A stretch of 51,585 nt of DNA from JABWBD01 sp040768665 (GCA_040768665.1 JAXGMN010000074.1:1-51585); one strand, 5' to 3'; shown: positions 25,535 to 33,529, counted from the stretch's first letter. The notes: generated by a model not told the origin, from the letters alone. Numbers and translations: made by a program.

Positions 25535-25747
25535 ATGACGAAAAACTCCAAGGTGGCGGACGAAATTCGACGAGCCCTGGTCGCCAGCGGCCGGTCCCGA
25601 TATGAGGTCAGTCAAAAGTCTGGCGTCGATCAGGCGGCCCTGAGCCGGTTCGTTGCCGGCGGAGGGTTGCGGATCGACTCCTTGGAAGCCCTTGCGGCGG
25701 CGCTCGGGTTGGAGATCAAGGTCGCCAAGGCGAGGCGTCGACCGTAA
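25535..25747 (+). CDS. XRE/Cro-family HTH regulator
   Basis: A 70-residue protein consisting mostly of one helix-turn-helix: VADEIRRALVASGRSRYEVSQKSGVDQAALSRFVAGGG, then SLEALAAALGLEI, the standard XRE layout. ATG 25535 is chosen because a near-consensus promoter places the transcription start there; ATG 25526, with AGAGG upstream, is the alternative and overlaps the -10 box. It precedes the recombinase by 22 bp and probably controls the module, perhaps through the TGACA-N3-TGTCA sites. No toxin gene is adjacent, so it is unlikely to be an antitoxin. Confidence 0.75.
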   Translation: MTKNSKVADEIRRALVASGRSRYEVSQKSGVDQAALSRFVAGGGLRIDSLEALAAALGLEIKVAKARRRP

Positions 25748-26894
25748 GGTAGTGAAAGCGAGGTAGCACATGGCGAAATTGTACCGATACCCGAGGACCG
25801 GCGGCTGGCGGATCACGGTCAACATCCAGGGCGCCCGGCGCGCAGTGTACCTGGACAGAGGCGAGCCGAAGAAGTCGGCCGAGGCGTTCCGTGAGAAGGC
25901 GGGTAAGCTTGAGCGAGCCAAGGCGATGGCAACCGAGGTCGATCCGCGGGTCGCCGAGTGGGTCCAGGAATTGTCTCCGCAGTTGCGATCCAAGCTCGCA
26001 AAGGCCGGGTTGATCGACAGGCCGGTGGAGGCGGAGGCGGCGGAGGCAGCCCGATTGGAGAGCTTCCTGGAAGGGTACATTGCCAGCCGCGCCATCAAGA
26101 AGCCGAACACCGCTCGCAACTATGGGCAAACGAAGCGATATCTGGTCGAGCATTTCGGCGGTCAGAAGCGAGTTGACGAGATCACCCCAGGCGATGCGGA
26201 CCGGTTCAAGTCGGCGATGCAGGCGAAGTTGAGCGATGCGACGGTCAGCCGGGAGGTGAAGCGAGCCCGGCAGTTCTTCCGGGCCGCGGTACGCGATCGG
26301 CTTATCACGGAGAACCCCTTTGCCGACGTGAAGGGCGGCAAGCAAGGAAAATCGCGATCGGTACTACTTCGTGACTCAAGAAGCTGCGGCGGCGGTTTTG
26401 AAAGCTTGCCCAGATGAGGAATGGCGGCTTATCTTCGCCCTGGCACGCTATGGCGGCTTGCGGTGCCCATCGGAGCTATTGGCCCTCAAGTGGACGGACT
26501 TTGACTGGGAACGCGAGCGTTTCCGTATCGACAGTCCGAAAACCGGTGTTCGCTGGGTGCCGATGTTTCCGGAGTTGCGTCCCTACCTGGACAAAGCCTG
26601 GATGCAGCCCGGGAGCCCCGTACACGTCATCAGCCGTTATCGGGACACGAACATGAACCTACGGACGCAACTGCACCGGATCATCCGCCGGGCCGGCCTG
26701 GAACCTTGGCCGAAACTGTTCCAGAACCTACGATCCACCAGAGAAACCGAATTGATGGAATCCTTCCCCGCTCATGTGGTAACGGCCTGGATCGGCAACA
26801 GTGAAGCGGTGGCCCGGAAGCATTACCTCCAGGTGACAGACGAGCATTTCGAGCGGGCGGCCCGCGGTAACACACCAGGTAACACAAAAGTAAC

Positions 26895-27065
26895 ACAAAA
26901 GTCAGCGCAGCCCACGCCCGCACAGAAGCGCACGAAGTCGCAGAAGGGGCTGCAAGAAACGACAAAAGCCTCGGTTTCCCAAGGCTTTATGCTCGCTGGT
27001 GCTACTGAGAGTGACTCGGTGCAGCCATTTCCGATTCTGGATAACATACCCCCTAGGGGAGTCGA
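26895..27065. repeat. Right 171-bp direct repeat containing the att core
   Basis: Partner of 17553-17723 (12 mismatches in 171 bp). The final 18 bp, 27048-27065, are the 3' end of tRNA-Glu and form the right att core. The copy lies within the recombinase tail coding sequence. The substitutions against the left copy keep the frame open in both, which suggests that both encoded a recombinase tail. Confidence 0.8.
26968..26985 (-). terminator. Terminator hairpin behind tRNA-Glu
   Basis: Read on the minus strand, GCCTTGG-GAAA-CCGAGGC is followed by TTTTG, 62 bp beyond the tRNA 3' end. One A-C mismatch weakens the stem; the equivalent hairpin in the left repeat (17626-17643) is perfect. The element therefore supplies its own terminator to the tRNA gene. 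Confidence 0.5.
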
Positions 27066-27119
27066 ACCCCTGTCTTCGGACTGAGAATCCGATGTCCTGG
27101 GCCACTAGACGAAGGGGGC
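27047..27119 (-). tRNA. tRNA-Glu (anticodon CUC)
   Basis: A 73-nt cloverleaf on the minus strand. The acceptor stem GCCCCCT pairs with AGGGGGT (first pair G-U), followed by discriminator A. The anticodon stem TCGGA/TCCGA encloses TTCTCAG, giving anticodon CUC for GAG codons. The T arm CAGGGGTTCGACTCCCCT is standard. CCA is not encoded. Its 3' end is the integration site of the adjacent element, which leaves the tRNA intact. Confidence 0.93.
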
Positions 27120-27147
27120 GTGCCGCATGGACCGGGCAAGCATGAAT

Positions 27148-27175
27148 ATTTAACAGTCTAGCCACCCGCTGTCAA
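27148..27175 (-). promoter_or_regulatory. Promoter of tRNA-Glu
   Basis: On the minus strand, TTGACA (27175-27170), a 16-base spacer and TTAAAT (27153-27148) precede the tRNA by about 29 bp. The -35 box overlaps the last codon of the kinase gene. Confidence 0.6.
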
Positions 27176-28743
27176 CTGGAGTCGGAGAATTCCTCGTTCA
27201 GGAACGCCTCAAACTCGCGGGTGGTTTGCTGGTTGGTATGCGCCATCAATTGACGCACGGCACGCCAGAGGAGCTGCCGCATCTGCTCGTCTTGCAACTC
27301 ATTGCGAATCGGCCTCAGGTCGTCAAGAACGCTTGCCGCCCGTTCGTACTCCTTGCGGAGTGTGTACACCCCGCACTGCCCAGCGAGACCGAAAGCGCGA
27401 AACTCCGGCTCGGCATCGCTAAGTTCGGCCATCGCCTCCAAGATGGCCATCGCCTCCCCAAACCGCTTCTGCTGGAGGTACAGCAGGGCCAGCTTCTGAT
27501 CTGCGCGACGACACCAGTAGACGTTGTCCCCGTAATAGTGACGGATGCTCTTCCAGCCGTCCTCCGTGCCCAAACTGCTGGCGTACAACCATTGTGCGAC
27601 GACGCTTCCCTTGGGCGGAACTGCGAGAATCTGGTCGGCACCGCCGGCCAGAAGAGTAGGCCGGGTCGTGACGGCCAATCCCAGAGCCGAACCGATGACA
27701 AAGGCTGCCAATAGGGCGGCCGCCCAGGCAGTGCGTCGCGTCCGCCTTGGTGTCGCCAGCTCGACCGTCTTCATCAGCGAATCGAGCCGCTGTGTGGCGT
27801 CGAGTTGCGTCGGGTTTGCCAGGTCGAGGCCCGCAGTTTCCCAGCCCGGCGTGTCCTCAGGCCACGGGTCCTCGAGATGCTGCGTCTGCACCCGATGCAA
27901 TTCGCGAAGCACCTCGCGCGCGGAGGCAAACCGCGCGTCGGGATTCTTGGCCATCATCTTGTGAACCATACGGCAAAGCGAGGCCGGCAGATCCGGCCGG
28001 ACCTGCTCGAGTGGCACGGCCTGTTTCTTCAAGTGCTGCACCGCTACGCTCAGTGCCGTATCGCCGGAGAACGGCGGTGCTCCGGCAAGCATGTGGTAGA
28101 AGGTGACGCCTAGAGAGTAGATGTCGCTGCGGGGATCGAGCGATTTGCCCTCGACCTGCTCCGGACTCATGTACAGCGGCGTTCCCACTGTGATGCCTAC
28201 CTGCGTCAGCGCTGCGCTCTGGTCCGGGGTGACGAGCTGGGCAAGCCCGAAATCGGAGAGCTTCACCTCTCCGCTCCGGGCAAGCAGGATGTTTTCCGGC
28301 TTGATGTCGCGATGAATGATCCCGTGATCGGCCGCCTTCACCAATGCCGCGGCGGCCTGGCGCATGATCGCCAGACTGGCGCGCAGGTCGGGAGAGCCGT
28401 TCCGCTGGAGCCACTGCCGCAGGTTCTGGCCTTGAACATATTCCTGGGCAATATAGTGGACTTGATCGATTTCCCCGACGTGATAGATCTGGACGATATT
28501 CGCATGGACCAGCGCGGCGGCGGCCTGCGCCTCGCGATGGAACCTCTGGATGTAGGTTTGACCCTCCGCCAAGGTGCTGCGGAGCACCTTGATCGCCACC
28601 TGTCGTCTGAGCGAACCCTGCTCGGCGAGGTAGACCTCGGCCATCGCGCCCTGCCCAAGCCGGCGCAAGAGCCGGAAGTCGCCCAACTGCCGGCCGGACA
28701 AGTCTTCGGTTCGCGGGAACGACGGTCGATGTGGATCGGACAT
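27172..28743 (-). CDS. Membrane Ser/Thr protein kinase with TPR-like tail
   Basis: A 523-residue Hanks-type kinase. The Gly-rich loop is LGQGAMAEVYLA (29-40), the ATP lysine Lys52 (VAIKVL), the catalytic loop HRDIKPEN with Asp146, and DFG at Asp164; GTPLYMSPEQ marks the activation segment end. All key residues are present, so it should be active. A single membrane helix lies at about 350-372, leaving an external C-terminal domain (about 375-523) with helical, TPR-like repeats (LALLYLQQKRFGEAMAILEAM). Such kinases are abundant in planctomycetes and probably sense external signals. It reads toward the tRNA gene. Confidence 0.92.
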   Translation of the reverse strand: MSDPHRPSFPRTEDLSGRQLGDFRLLRRLGQGAMAEVYLAEQGSLRRQVAIKVLRSTLAEGQTYIQRFHREAQAAAALVHANIVQIYHVGEIDQVHYIAQEYVQGQNLRQWLQRNGSPDLRASLAIMRQAAAALVKAADHGIIHRDIKPENILLARSGEVKLSDFGLAQLVTPDQSAALTQVGITVGTPLYMSPEQVEGKSLDPRSDIYSLGVTFYHMLAGAPPFSGDTALSVAVQHLKKQAVPLEQVRPDLPASLCRMVHKMMAKNPDARFASAREVLRELHRVQTQHLEDPWPEDTPGWETAGLDLANPTQLDATQRLDSLMKTVELATPRRTRRTAWAAALLAAFVIGSALGLAVTTRPTLLAGGADQILAVPPKGSVVAQWLYASSLGTEDGWKSIRHYYGDNVYWCRRADQKLALLYLQQKRFGEAMAILEAMAELSDAEPEFRAFGLAGQCGVYTLRKEYERAASVLDDLRPIRNELQDEQMRQLLWRAVRQLMAHTNQQTTREFEAFLNEEFSDSS

Positions 28744-28753
28744 GGGAACAGCC

Positions 28754-29785
28754 CTACGGCTGCAGAATGACTTTCATGAGTGCCCCGTCGCCGCGATAGA
28801 GACGATCGAACCACGCTGAGCCTTCGGCAAGCGGGGCAACCGCACTGATCATGGCGTCGACGTCGATTCGCCCACGGGCGAGCAAGTCGAGGCACGCCGG
28901 GTATTCTCCCGCAGAAGCACACGAACCGAAGACGGCCAGTTCTCGTGTGACGACGGTTTGCAGCGGCAGGACGACCTCGGGCGTCAGGTTGCCGATCAGG
29001 CCCACCGATCCGCCCTTTCGGCAACACTCCATGGCCAGCGAAACGGTGGCTGGCAGGCCGACTACCTCAACAACCAGGTCGGCACCTCGCCCCGCGGTTC
29101 GCCGGCGGACGGCGTCCGCGACGTCCGTATCCGTGGGCGAGAGCCCTTCATCGGCTCCCAAGCGGCAGGCGAGATCCAGCTTGTGCCGGTCGAGATCCAC
29201 ACCGATAATCCGCCCGCAGCCGGCGCCGCGCAACGCTTGGACAACCAGCAGTCCGATCATTCCGGTTCCGACCACGACGGCCGTATCGTTCAGCCGCACC
29301 GGCATCCTTCCGACGGCGTGGACGGCCACGGAAACCGGCTCGACCATGGCAGCCCTCTCGAACGACAGGTCGTCGGGCAGGCGGTACAGGATGTGTTGCG
29401 GCACAGCGACCCGCTCGGCGTAGGCTCCCTCGCAACGAAACTCCTGGCACGCCACCCCCAGCACACGCCGGCGGTCGCAGAGATTGATCCGGCCCTGGCG
29501 GCAATAATGGCAGGATCCACAGGAAACCGTGGAATCGAACGTCACCCGGTCTCCGACCGACCAACCGCTGACGCGGCTGCCCACGTCGGCAATCAGTCCG
29601 GAAGCCTCGTGGCCCATGATGATCGGCGGGATCCGCCGGCCCGTGGAGCCGTCCATGCCGTGGACGTCGCTGCCGCAGACCCCGCATGCTTTGACGTCGA
29701 TGAGGACCTCCTCGTCGCCAATCCGTGGCTCAGGAACTTCCAGGTATTCAAAGCGATTGTATTGGGTGAGTACGAGGGCTTTCAC
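28754..29785 (-). CDS. Zinc-dependent medium-chain alcohol dehydrogenase
   Basis: A 343-residue MDR dehydrogenase. The catalytic zinc site is seen in ACGVCGSDVHG and GHEASG, the structural zinc site in the four-Cys lobe CGSCHYCRQGRINLC, and the Rossmann NAD(P) site in VVGTGMIGLLVVQAL. It should oxidise a polyol or sugar alcohol, as in the sorbitol/galactitol-phosphate or threonine dehydrogenase group; the substrate is not predictable. GTG 29785 is chosen, where family similarity begins (VKALVLTQYN); the longer frame runs into the repeat upstream. It ends 10 bp before the kinase start, so the two are probably co-transcribed. Confidence 0.87.
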   Translation of the reverse strand: MKALVLTQYNRFEYLEVPEPRIGDEEVLIDVKACGVCGSDVHGMDGSTGRRIPPIIMGHEASGLIADVGSRVSGWSVGDRVTFDSTVSCGSCHYCRQGRINLCDRRRVLGVACQEFRCEGAYAERVAVPQHILYRLPDDLSFERAAMVEPVSVAVHAVGRMPVRLNDTAVVVGTGMIGLLVVQALRGAGCGRIIGVDLDRHKLDLACRLGADEGLSPTDTDVADAVRRRTAGRGADLVVEVVGLPATVSLAMECCRKGGSVGLIGNLTPEVVLPLQTVVTRELAVFGSCASAGEYPACLDLLARGRIDVDAMISAVAPLAEGSAWFDRLYRGDGALMKVILQP

Positions 29786-29867
29786 GGCAGCAGAGTCGTC
29801 GTGGGGCTGTGGATCGGGGGATACCTTGACATTAGAGGGTGGGCGGGAATGCGTCAATGGCCACAGA

Positions 29868-29959
29868 GCGTGTCCCAAAATGGGGGCACGCGACTCCCTG
29901 CCAGCCGCCATAAGGGGAGAATCTTAACTGCCAGGAGCCAGTCCCCATTTTGGGATGCG
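29868..29959. repeat. Palindromic repeat with CCAGTCCCC boundary
   Basis: TCCCAAAATGGGG on the left pairs with CCCCATTTTGGGA on the right. The right inner boundary GGAGCCAGTCCCC is standard, but the left reads GGGGGCACGCGACTCC, so the left half is diverged. It lies in the divergent gap between the dehydrogenase and LysR genes (29786-30132), which has no gene. Confidence 0.65.
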
Positions 29960-30103
29960 TTCGAAGGTGTGGCAAGTTGTTGAGGCAAGCCTGTGGGGGC
30001 CGATTTCTGTCGTATTGAGCAAAGAAATTACGCCGGTCGCGTGAAAAGCGCCCTACGCGGCGGGGCAAATGGCTCGAAAACCCAATGATGGCATGCCCTT
30101 GCA

Positions 30104-30134
30104 ATAAGCCTAGCTTATGATAAGATGTTCTTAT
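30104..30134. promoter_or_regulatory. Tandem ATAAG-N5-CTTAT boxes over LysR start
   Basis: Two perfect copies of ATAAG-N5-CTTAT (30104-30118 and 30120-30134) are separated by one base. Both are LysR-type dyads, with a T-N11-A-like geometry. The second includes the first two bases of the ATG at 30133, so binding would block initiation of the gene. The likely ligand is the LysR protein itself, giving negative autoregulation. Confidence 0.6.
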
Positions 30135-31065
30135 GAACATCGAAACGCTGCGGATTTTCTGCGACGTCGTCCAGCACCAGAGCTTCTCGCGCGGCGCGGC
30201 GGCAAACGAGGTGAGCCAGTCGGCGGCCACCCAGTCTGTGCACCGCATGGAGAAGTACTTCGGGGTTCAACTCGTCGACCGGAGCAAGCGTCCGTTCGTG
30301 CTGACGCCGGAGGGGCAGGCGTGCTTCGAGGGATTTCGGCAGGTTCTGGAAGTTTTCGATTCCGTCGAAGCCCGGGTGCGGTCGCTTCGCCGGGACATCG
30401 CCGGAATGGTCCGCGTGGCGGCGATCTACTCGGTGGGGCTGCACGATATGAGTCGCTGCATGCAGGACTTCATGCGCCAGTTTCCCAAGGCCAAGGTGCA
30501 ATTGGAGTATCTGCGTCCGAATAAGGTTTACGATGCCGTTCTCAATTCGGAAGTCGACCTGGGCATCGTCTCCTACCCGCTCGCGTCGCCGGAGCTTGCC
30601 GTAATTCCACTCCGTTCGGAGCGGATGGTGCTGGTCTGCCATCCGAGCCACCACCTGGCGGGTCGCGAGGCGGTCACCGCCGAGCATCTGCAGGCCGAAG
30701 ACTTTGTCACATTCGACCGCGACCTGTCGATCCGCAAGGAGATCGACCGCTATCTCCGGCAGCGATCTGTTTCCGTGCGGGTTGTGATGGAGTTCGACAA
30801 CATTGAGACGATCAAGCAAGCGGTCGAGATCGGCGCCGGCATCAGCATCCTGCCGGAGCCGACTGTGCGTCGGGAGACGGCGAGCGGCCGTTTGACGGCG
30901 ATCCGCCTGATTGCTCCCCAGTTGCAGCGGCCGGTCGGGATCATCCACCGGCACCGAAAGGTGTTCACCCCGACGGCCACGAAGTTTGTCGAATTGCTGC
31001 AGGAAGTACAGTTGCAGGAAGTACAGTTGGACGCCGGACTCGCACTGGCGGCAAAGGAACCATGA
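30133..31065 (+). CDS. LysR-family transcriptional regulator
   Basis: A 310-residue regulator with a canonical N-terminal winged HTH (MNIETLRIFCDVVQHQSFSRGAAANEVSQSAAT..) and a C-terminal LysR substrate-binding domain (about 90-290, with ISILPEPTVRRETASG near the end). It should respond to a small effector and act as a tetramer at dyads, here probably the tandem boxes over its own start. A six-residue duplication LQEVQLQEVQL occurs near 290-300. Its stop overlaps the next gene start by 4 bp, so it probably controls the corrinoid activator downstream. Confidence 0.9.
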   Translation: MNIETLRIFCDVVQHQSFSRGAAANEVSQSAATQSVHRMEKYFGVQLVDRSKRPFVLTPEGQACFEGFRQVLEVFDSVEARVRSLRRDIAGMVRVAAIYSVGLHDMSRCMQDFMRQFPKAKVQLEYLRPNKVYDAVLNSEVDLGIVSYPLASPELAVIPLRSERMVLVCHPSHHLAGREAVTAEHLQAEDFVTFDRDLSIRKEIDRYLRQRSVSVRVVMEFDNIETIKQAVEIGAGISILPEPTVRRETASGRLTAIRLIAPQLQRPVGIIHRHRKVFTPTATKFVELLQEVQLQEVQLDAGLALAAKEP

Positions 31066-32915
31066 TGTCCGCAACCGAGGTCCCCATCACATTCCAGCCG
31101 TTGGGCAAGACGGTCCGTGCGGCCGCCGGAACTCGATTGATCGAGGTAGCCGCCGACGCCGGCATCGGGCTCGACCTGCCGTGCGGGGGAGAAGGGATTT
31201 GTGGCAAGTGCCGGGTCCTGGTCCGCCGGGGGCTGTCGCCGCCGGGGCCTGCCGAAAACAAGTTCTTTTCTCAGCAGGAAATCGACAGAGGCTGGCGACT
31301 GGCTTGCCAGACGATCGTTCGCGAGCCGATCACCGTCGAGGTTCCGGAGTCTTCCCTTCTGGCGTCGTACCACAAGATCCTGGCCAAGGTCCGCGGCGCA
31401 GGCACCGCGGCGTTGGACCCGACGATCCGCAGGCAACACGTCGAGTTGCCGCGGCCCGATCGAATCCATGACGAGGCCGATTTCCTGCGGTTGGAACGGG
31501 CATTGGGGCCGTTCGAGGTCGGGTTGGAACTGGGACGCGAGTTGCCGGGCAGGCTGCGTGCGGAAGACTTTCGGGGGACGGCGGTGCTGGCCGGCCGCAC
31601 GTTGATCGATTTCCAGCCGGGAAACACCCAGTCGCTCGCCTGCGTTGCGGCCTTCGACATTGGCACAACCACGTTGGTCGGCATGCTTCTCGACCTGGCC
31701 ACCGGAAAGGAACTGGCCCTCGCGTCGCGTCTGAACCCGCAGACGGGCATCGGTGACGACGTCTTGACGCGAATTCTCCACACGCAGAAAAACGCCGAGG
31801 CTTTCGCGGAACTGCAGGAGATGGTGATTGCCGCCGTCAACGAGATGATCGGCTCGATGGCCGAGGAAGCCGGCGTCGCGCGCCAGCAGATCTATGAGGT
31901 GACTTTCTCCGGCAATACCACGATGCAGCAGTTGCTCATGGCGATCGATCCGCGGTGGCTCGGCGAGGTGCCTTTCGTGCCGGCCGCAGGTCGAGGAGTC
32001 GTCGCCGAGGCTCGGGAACTCGGGCTCGAGGTACATCCACGCGGGCTGGCCTACACCGTGCCCGTGATTGGCGGGTTCGTGGGCGGCGACACCGTCTCGG
32101 GAATTCTCGCCACGGGTCTGCTCGACGCTGAAAGCCCGAGTCTTCTGGTCGACATCGGCACGAACGGCGAGATCGCGCTGCTGGCGGACGGGAAATTGTC
32201 GGCGGCCGCAACGGCAGCCGGCCCGGCTTTCGAAGGGGCGAGGATCGAGCACGGCATGCGGGGAACTCATGGCGCCATCGAACGGGTGACCATTGATCGC
32301 AATGTACGTCTCCAGGTAATTGGCAACGTGCGGCCGGCGGGAATTTGCGGCTCCGGCTTGATCGATTTGGCTGCAGAATTATTACGACACCGAATCATCA
32401 GTCCGGAGGGCCGCATGTCGGCTCCCGATCTGTTGCCCGAGGATACGCCGCCGGAAATCCGGCGGCGGGTCATCCGTTCGAACGGTCAGGGAGCCTTTCT
32501 CATCGCAGGCGAGTCTGAGACGGCCACCGGCCGGCCGATTATCCTCAGCCAGCGAGACGTCCGCCAGTTGCAGCTCGCCAGCGGAGCGATTCGGGCTGGG
32601 ATTGTGATCCTTTTGCGCCGGGCCGGCCTGGAGCCCCGCGAATTGAAGCAGGTGTTGATCGCGGGCGGATTCGGGAACTTTATCCGGCGAAGAAATGCGC
32701 AGCGAATCGGACTTCTGCCCCACGAAATCGATTCTCGACGCATTCGCTACGAGGGGAACACCTCCCTGGCCGGCGCCCGACTGGTTGCGCTTTCGGCATC
32801 GGCGCGTGCTGCGGCTGAAGAGGTTGCGAGGCGGACCGAGCACGTCGATTTAGCCACCGACCACGGATTCCAGTGGGCCTTTGCCGACGCAATGATTTTC
32901 CCGGAAGACGAGTAG
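31062..32915 (+). CDS. RACo-like reductive activator of corrinoid proteins
   Basis: A 617-residue protein with an N-terminal plant-type [2Fe-2S] ferredoxin domain (Cys41, Cys47, Cys50 and Cys82) and a C-terminal ASKHA-type ATPase domain (DUF4445). ATPase motifs are AFDIGTTTLVGMLLD and LVDIGTNGEIALLADG, with AGGFGNFI near the end. Proteins of this type use ATP to drive electrons onto inactive Co(II) corrinoids, restoring Co(I) in methyltransferase systems. It overlaps the LysR gene by 4 bp. No corrinoid protein is encoded next to it; the URO-D-like protein at 16340 is the only other possible partner in the window. Assignment firm; the partner is unknown. Confidence 0.88.
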   Translation: MMSATEVPITFQPLGKTVRAAAGTRLIEVAADAGIGLDLPCGGEGICGKCRVLVRRGLSPPGPAENKFFSQQEIDRGWRLACQTIVREPITVEVPESSLLASYHKILAKVRGAGTAALDPTIRRQHVELPRPDRIHDEADFLRLERALGPFEVGLELGRELPGRLRAEDFRGTAVLAGRTLIDFQPGNTQSLACVAAFDIGTTTLVGMLLDLATGKELALASRLNPQTGIGDDVLTRILHTQKNAEAFAELQEMVIAAVNEMIGSMAEEAGVARQQIYEVTFSGNTTMQQLLMAIDPRWLGEVPFVPAAGRGVVAEARELGLEVHPRGLAYTVPVIGGFVGGDTVSGILATGLLDAESPSLLVDIGTNGEIALLADGKLSAAATAAGPAFEGARIEHGMRGTHGAIERVTIDRNVRLQVIGNVRPAGICGSGLIDLAAELLRHRIISPEGRMSAPDLLPEDTPPEIRRRVIRSNGQGAFLIAGESETATGRPIILSQRDVRQLQLASGAIRAGIVILLRRAGLEPRELKQVLIAGGFGNFIRRRNAQRIGLLPHEIDSRRIRYEGNTSLAGARLVALSASARAAAEEVARRTEHVDLATDHGFQWAFADAMIFPEDE

Positions 32916-32950
32916 GCGAGGCTAGCAGAGATGTGGCCGTCGCGCGAGAA

Positions 32951-33001
32951 GGGGACTGGCCCATTTTGCTCCGAAGGCCCCCGCAAAATGAGCCAGTCCC
33001 C
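32951..33001. repeat. Palindromic repeat GGGGACTGGC...GCCAGTCCCC
   Basis: GGGGACTGGCCCATTTTGC pairs with GCAAAATGAGCCAGTCCCC with one mismatch over 19 bp, around a 13-base loop. Both arms carry the right-boundary sequence, unlike other family members, which have GGGGACAGG on one side. Placed between the convergent RACo and IscA-type genes, it may act as a bidirectional terminator. Confidence 0.65.
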
Positions 33002-33021
33002 GATGGTCCTGGGATCGACTC

Positions 33022-33318
33022 TTAGTGGCCGCCGCAGCCGGGACACCCGCCGCCGCGAGGATAGCTCGGGTTCTCGATGGCGAACCCGCGGCCCATCGGC
33101 CCATCCTGGAAATCGATCGACGTTCCGTCGAGGTGCAGCGCGACCTTCTTGCGAGCTACGACCGGAACGCCGTGGTTCTCGTACCTGGCGTCGACCGCAG
33201 GGTCGTATTCCGTGTCGAAACCAAGCGAATACTGCAGCCCGCTGCATCCGCCACCGGCCACGCCCATCCGCAGCACGGCATTCTCTTCCAGCCCTTGCGA
33301 CTCCATAATCCGCTTCAC
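33022..33318 (-). CDS. IscA/HesB-type iron-sulfur assembly protein
   Basis: A 98-residue A-type carrier with conserved cysteines in GGGCSGLQY and the C-terminal CPGCGGH; these bind iron or Fe-S clusters during assembly in the cytoplasm. The only start in this frame is GTG 33318 (VKRIMESQGL). Upstream in-frame codons still read TETAASE, matching the normal N-terminus, but a TAA stops the frame about 13 codons before with no start codon between. One extra A near 33330 would give AAITITETAASE, so the N-terminus appears truncated by a single-base deletion or error. It fits with the Fe-S enzymes encoded nearby. Confidence 0.8.
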   Translation of the reverse strand: MKRIMESQGLEENAVLRMGVAGGGCSGLQYSLGFDTEYDPAVDARYENHGVPVVARKKVALHLDGTSIDFQDGPMGRGFAIENPSYPRGGGCPGCGGH

Positions 33319-33529
33319 TTCCGAAGCGGCTGTTTCGGTATCGTGATCGCCGCCGTCGTATTATGTAAATTCTCAGCAGTAGCGAATCATCTCGCCCCCA
33401 GATTATCTGGTTTAGGTAGCGGTGATTCTACCCCATCTTGTTACGCACCATCTTATGCTGTGGATCGCCGAAAGCCAAGTGTTTCCACCTAAAGGAGTGA
33501 GTAGTCAATCACCAAGAGGCCCGTGGCGG

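Larger units (their letters stand above)
17706..27065. mobile_element. Integrative element in tRNA-Glu(CUC)
   Basis: About 9.3 kb are bounded by identical 18-bp att cores at 17706-17723 and 27048-27065; the right one is the 3' end of an intact tRNA-Glu. A tyrosine recombinase gene sits next to the tRNA, and an excisionase-like HTH, an XRE regulator and a polymerase-like protein form a co-directional module (22724-27084). The left half holds an ArdC/ImmA-like gene, a TPR gene, small unknown genes and degenerate repeats. No conjugation, capsid or terminase gene is visible, so the element is probably mobilisable or a satellite, not a self-sufficient conjugative element or phage. The recombinase frame is interrupted by one base, so current activity is uncertain. 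Confidence 0.82.
25770..27084 (+). pseudogene. Tyrosine recombinase, frameshifted, overlapping tRNA
   Basis: Two frames (25770-26417 and 26371-27084) together make a phage-integrase-type recombinase. The first gives the Arm-like N-terminus (KLYRYPRTGGWRITVNI) and the SAM-like core-binding domain (about 90-190). The second gives the catalytic domain with Arg in RYGGLRCPSELLAL, a NLRSTRETEL segment in place of the classical HxxR box, HVVTAWIGNS and the nucleophile Tyr in KHYLQV. Removing one A from the AAAA run at 26348-26351 restores a continuous frame (GKQGNRDRYYFVTQEA). After the catalytic domain, a tail of about 70 residues crosses the att core and ends inside the tRNA gene, antisense to it. 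Whether the indel is biological or an error is open. Confidence 0.78.

Noticed and set aside
25535..25747. Antitoxin of a toxin-antitoxin pair
   Set aside because: The XRE protein has no adjacent toxin-like gene; its neighbours are the recombinase and an unrelated 239-residue protein.
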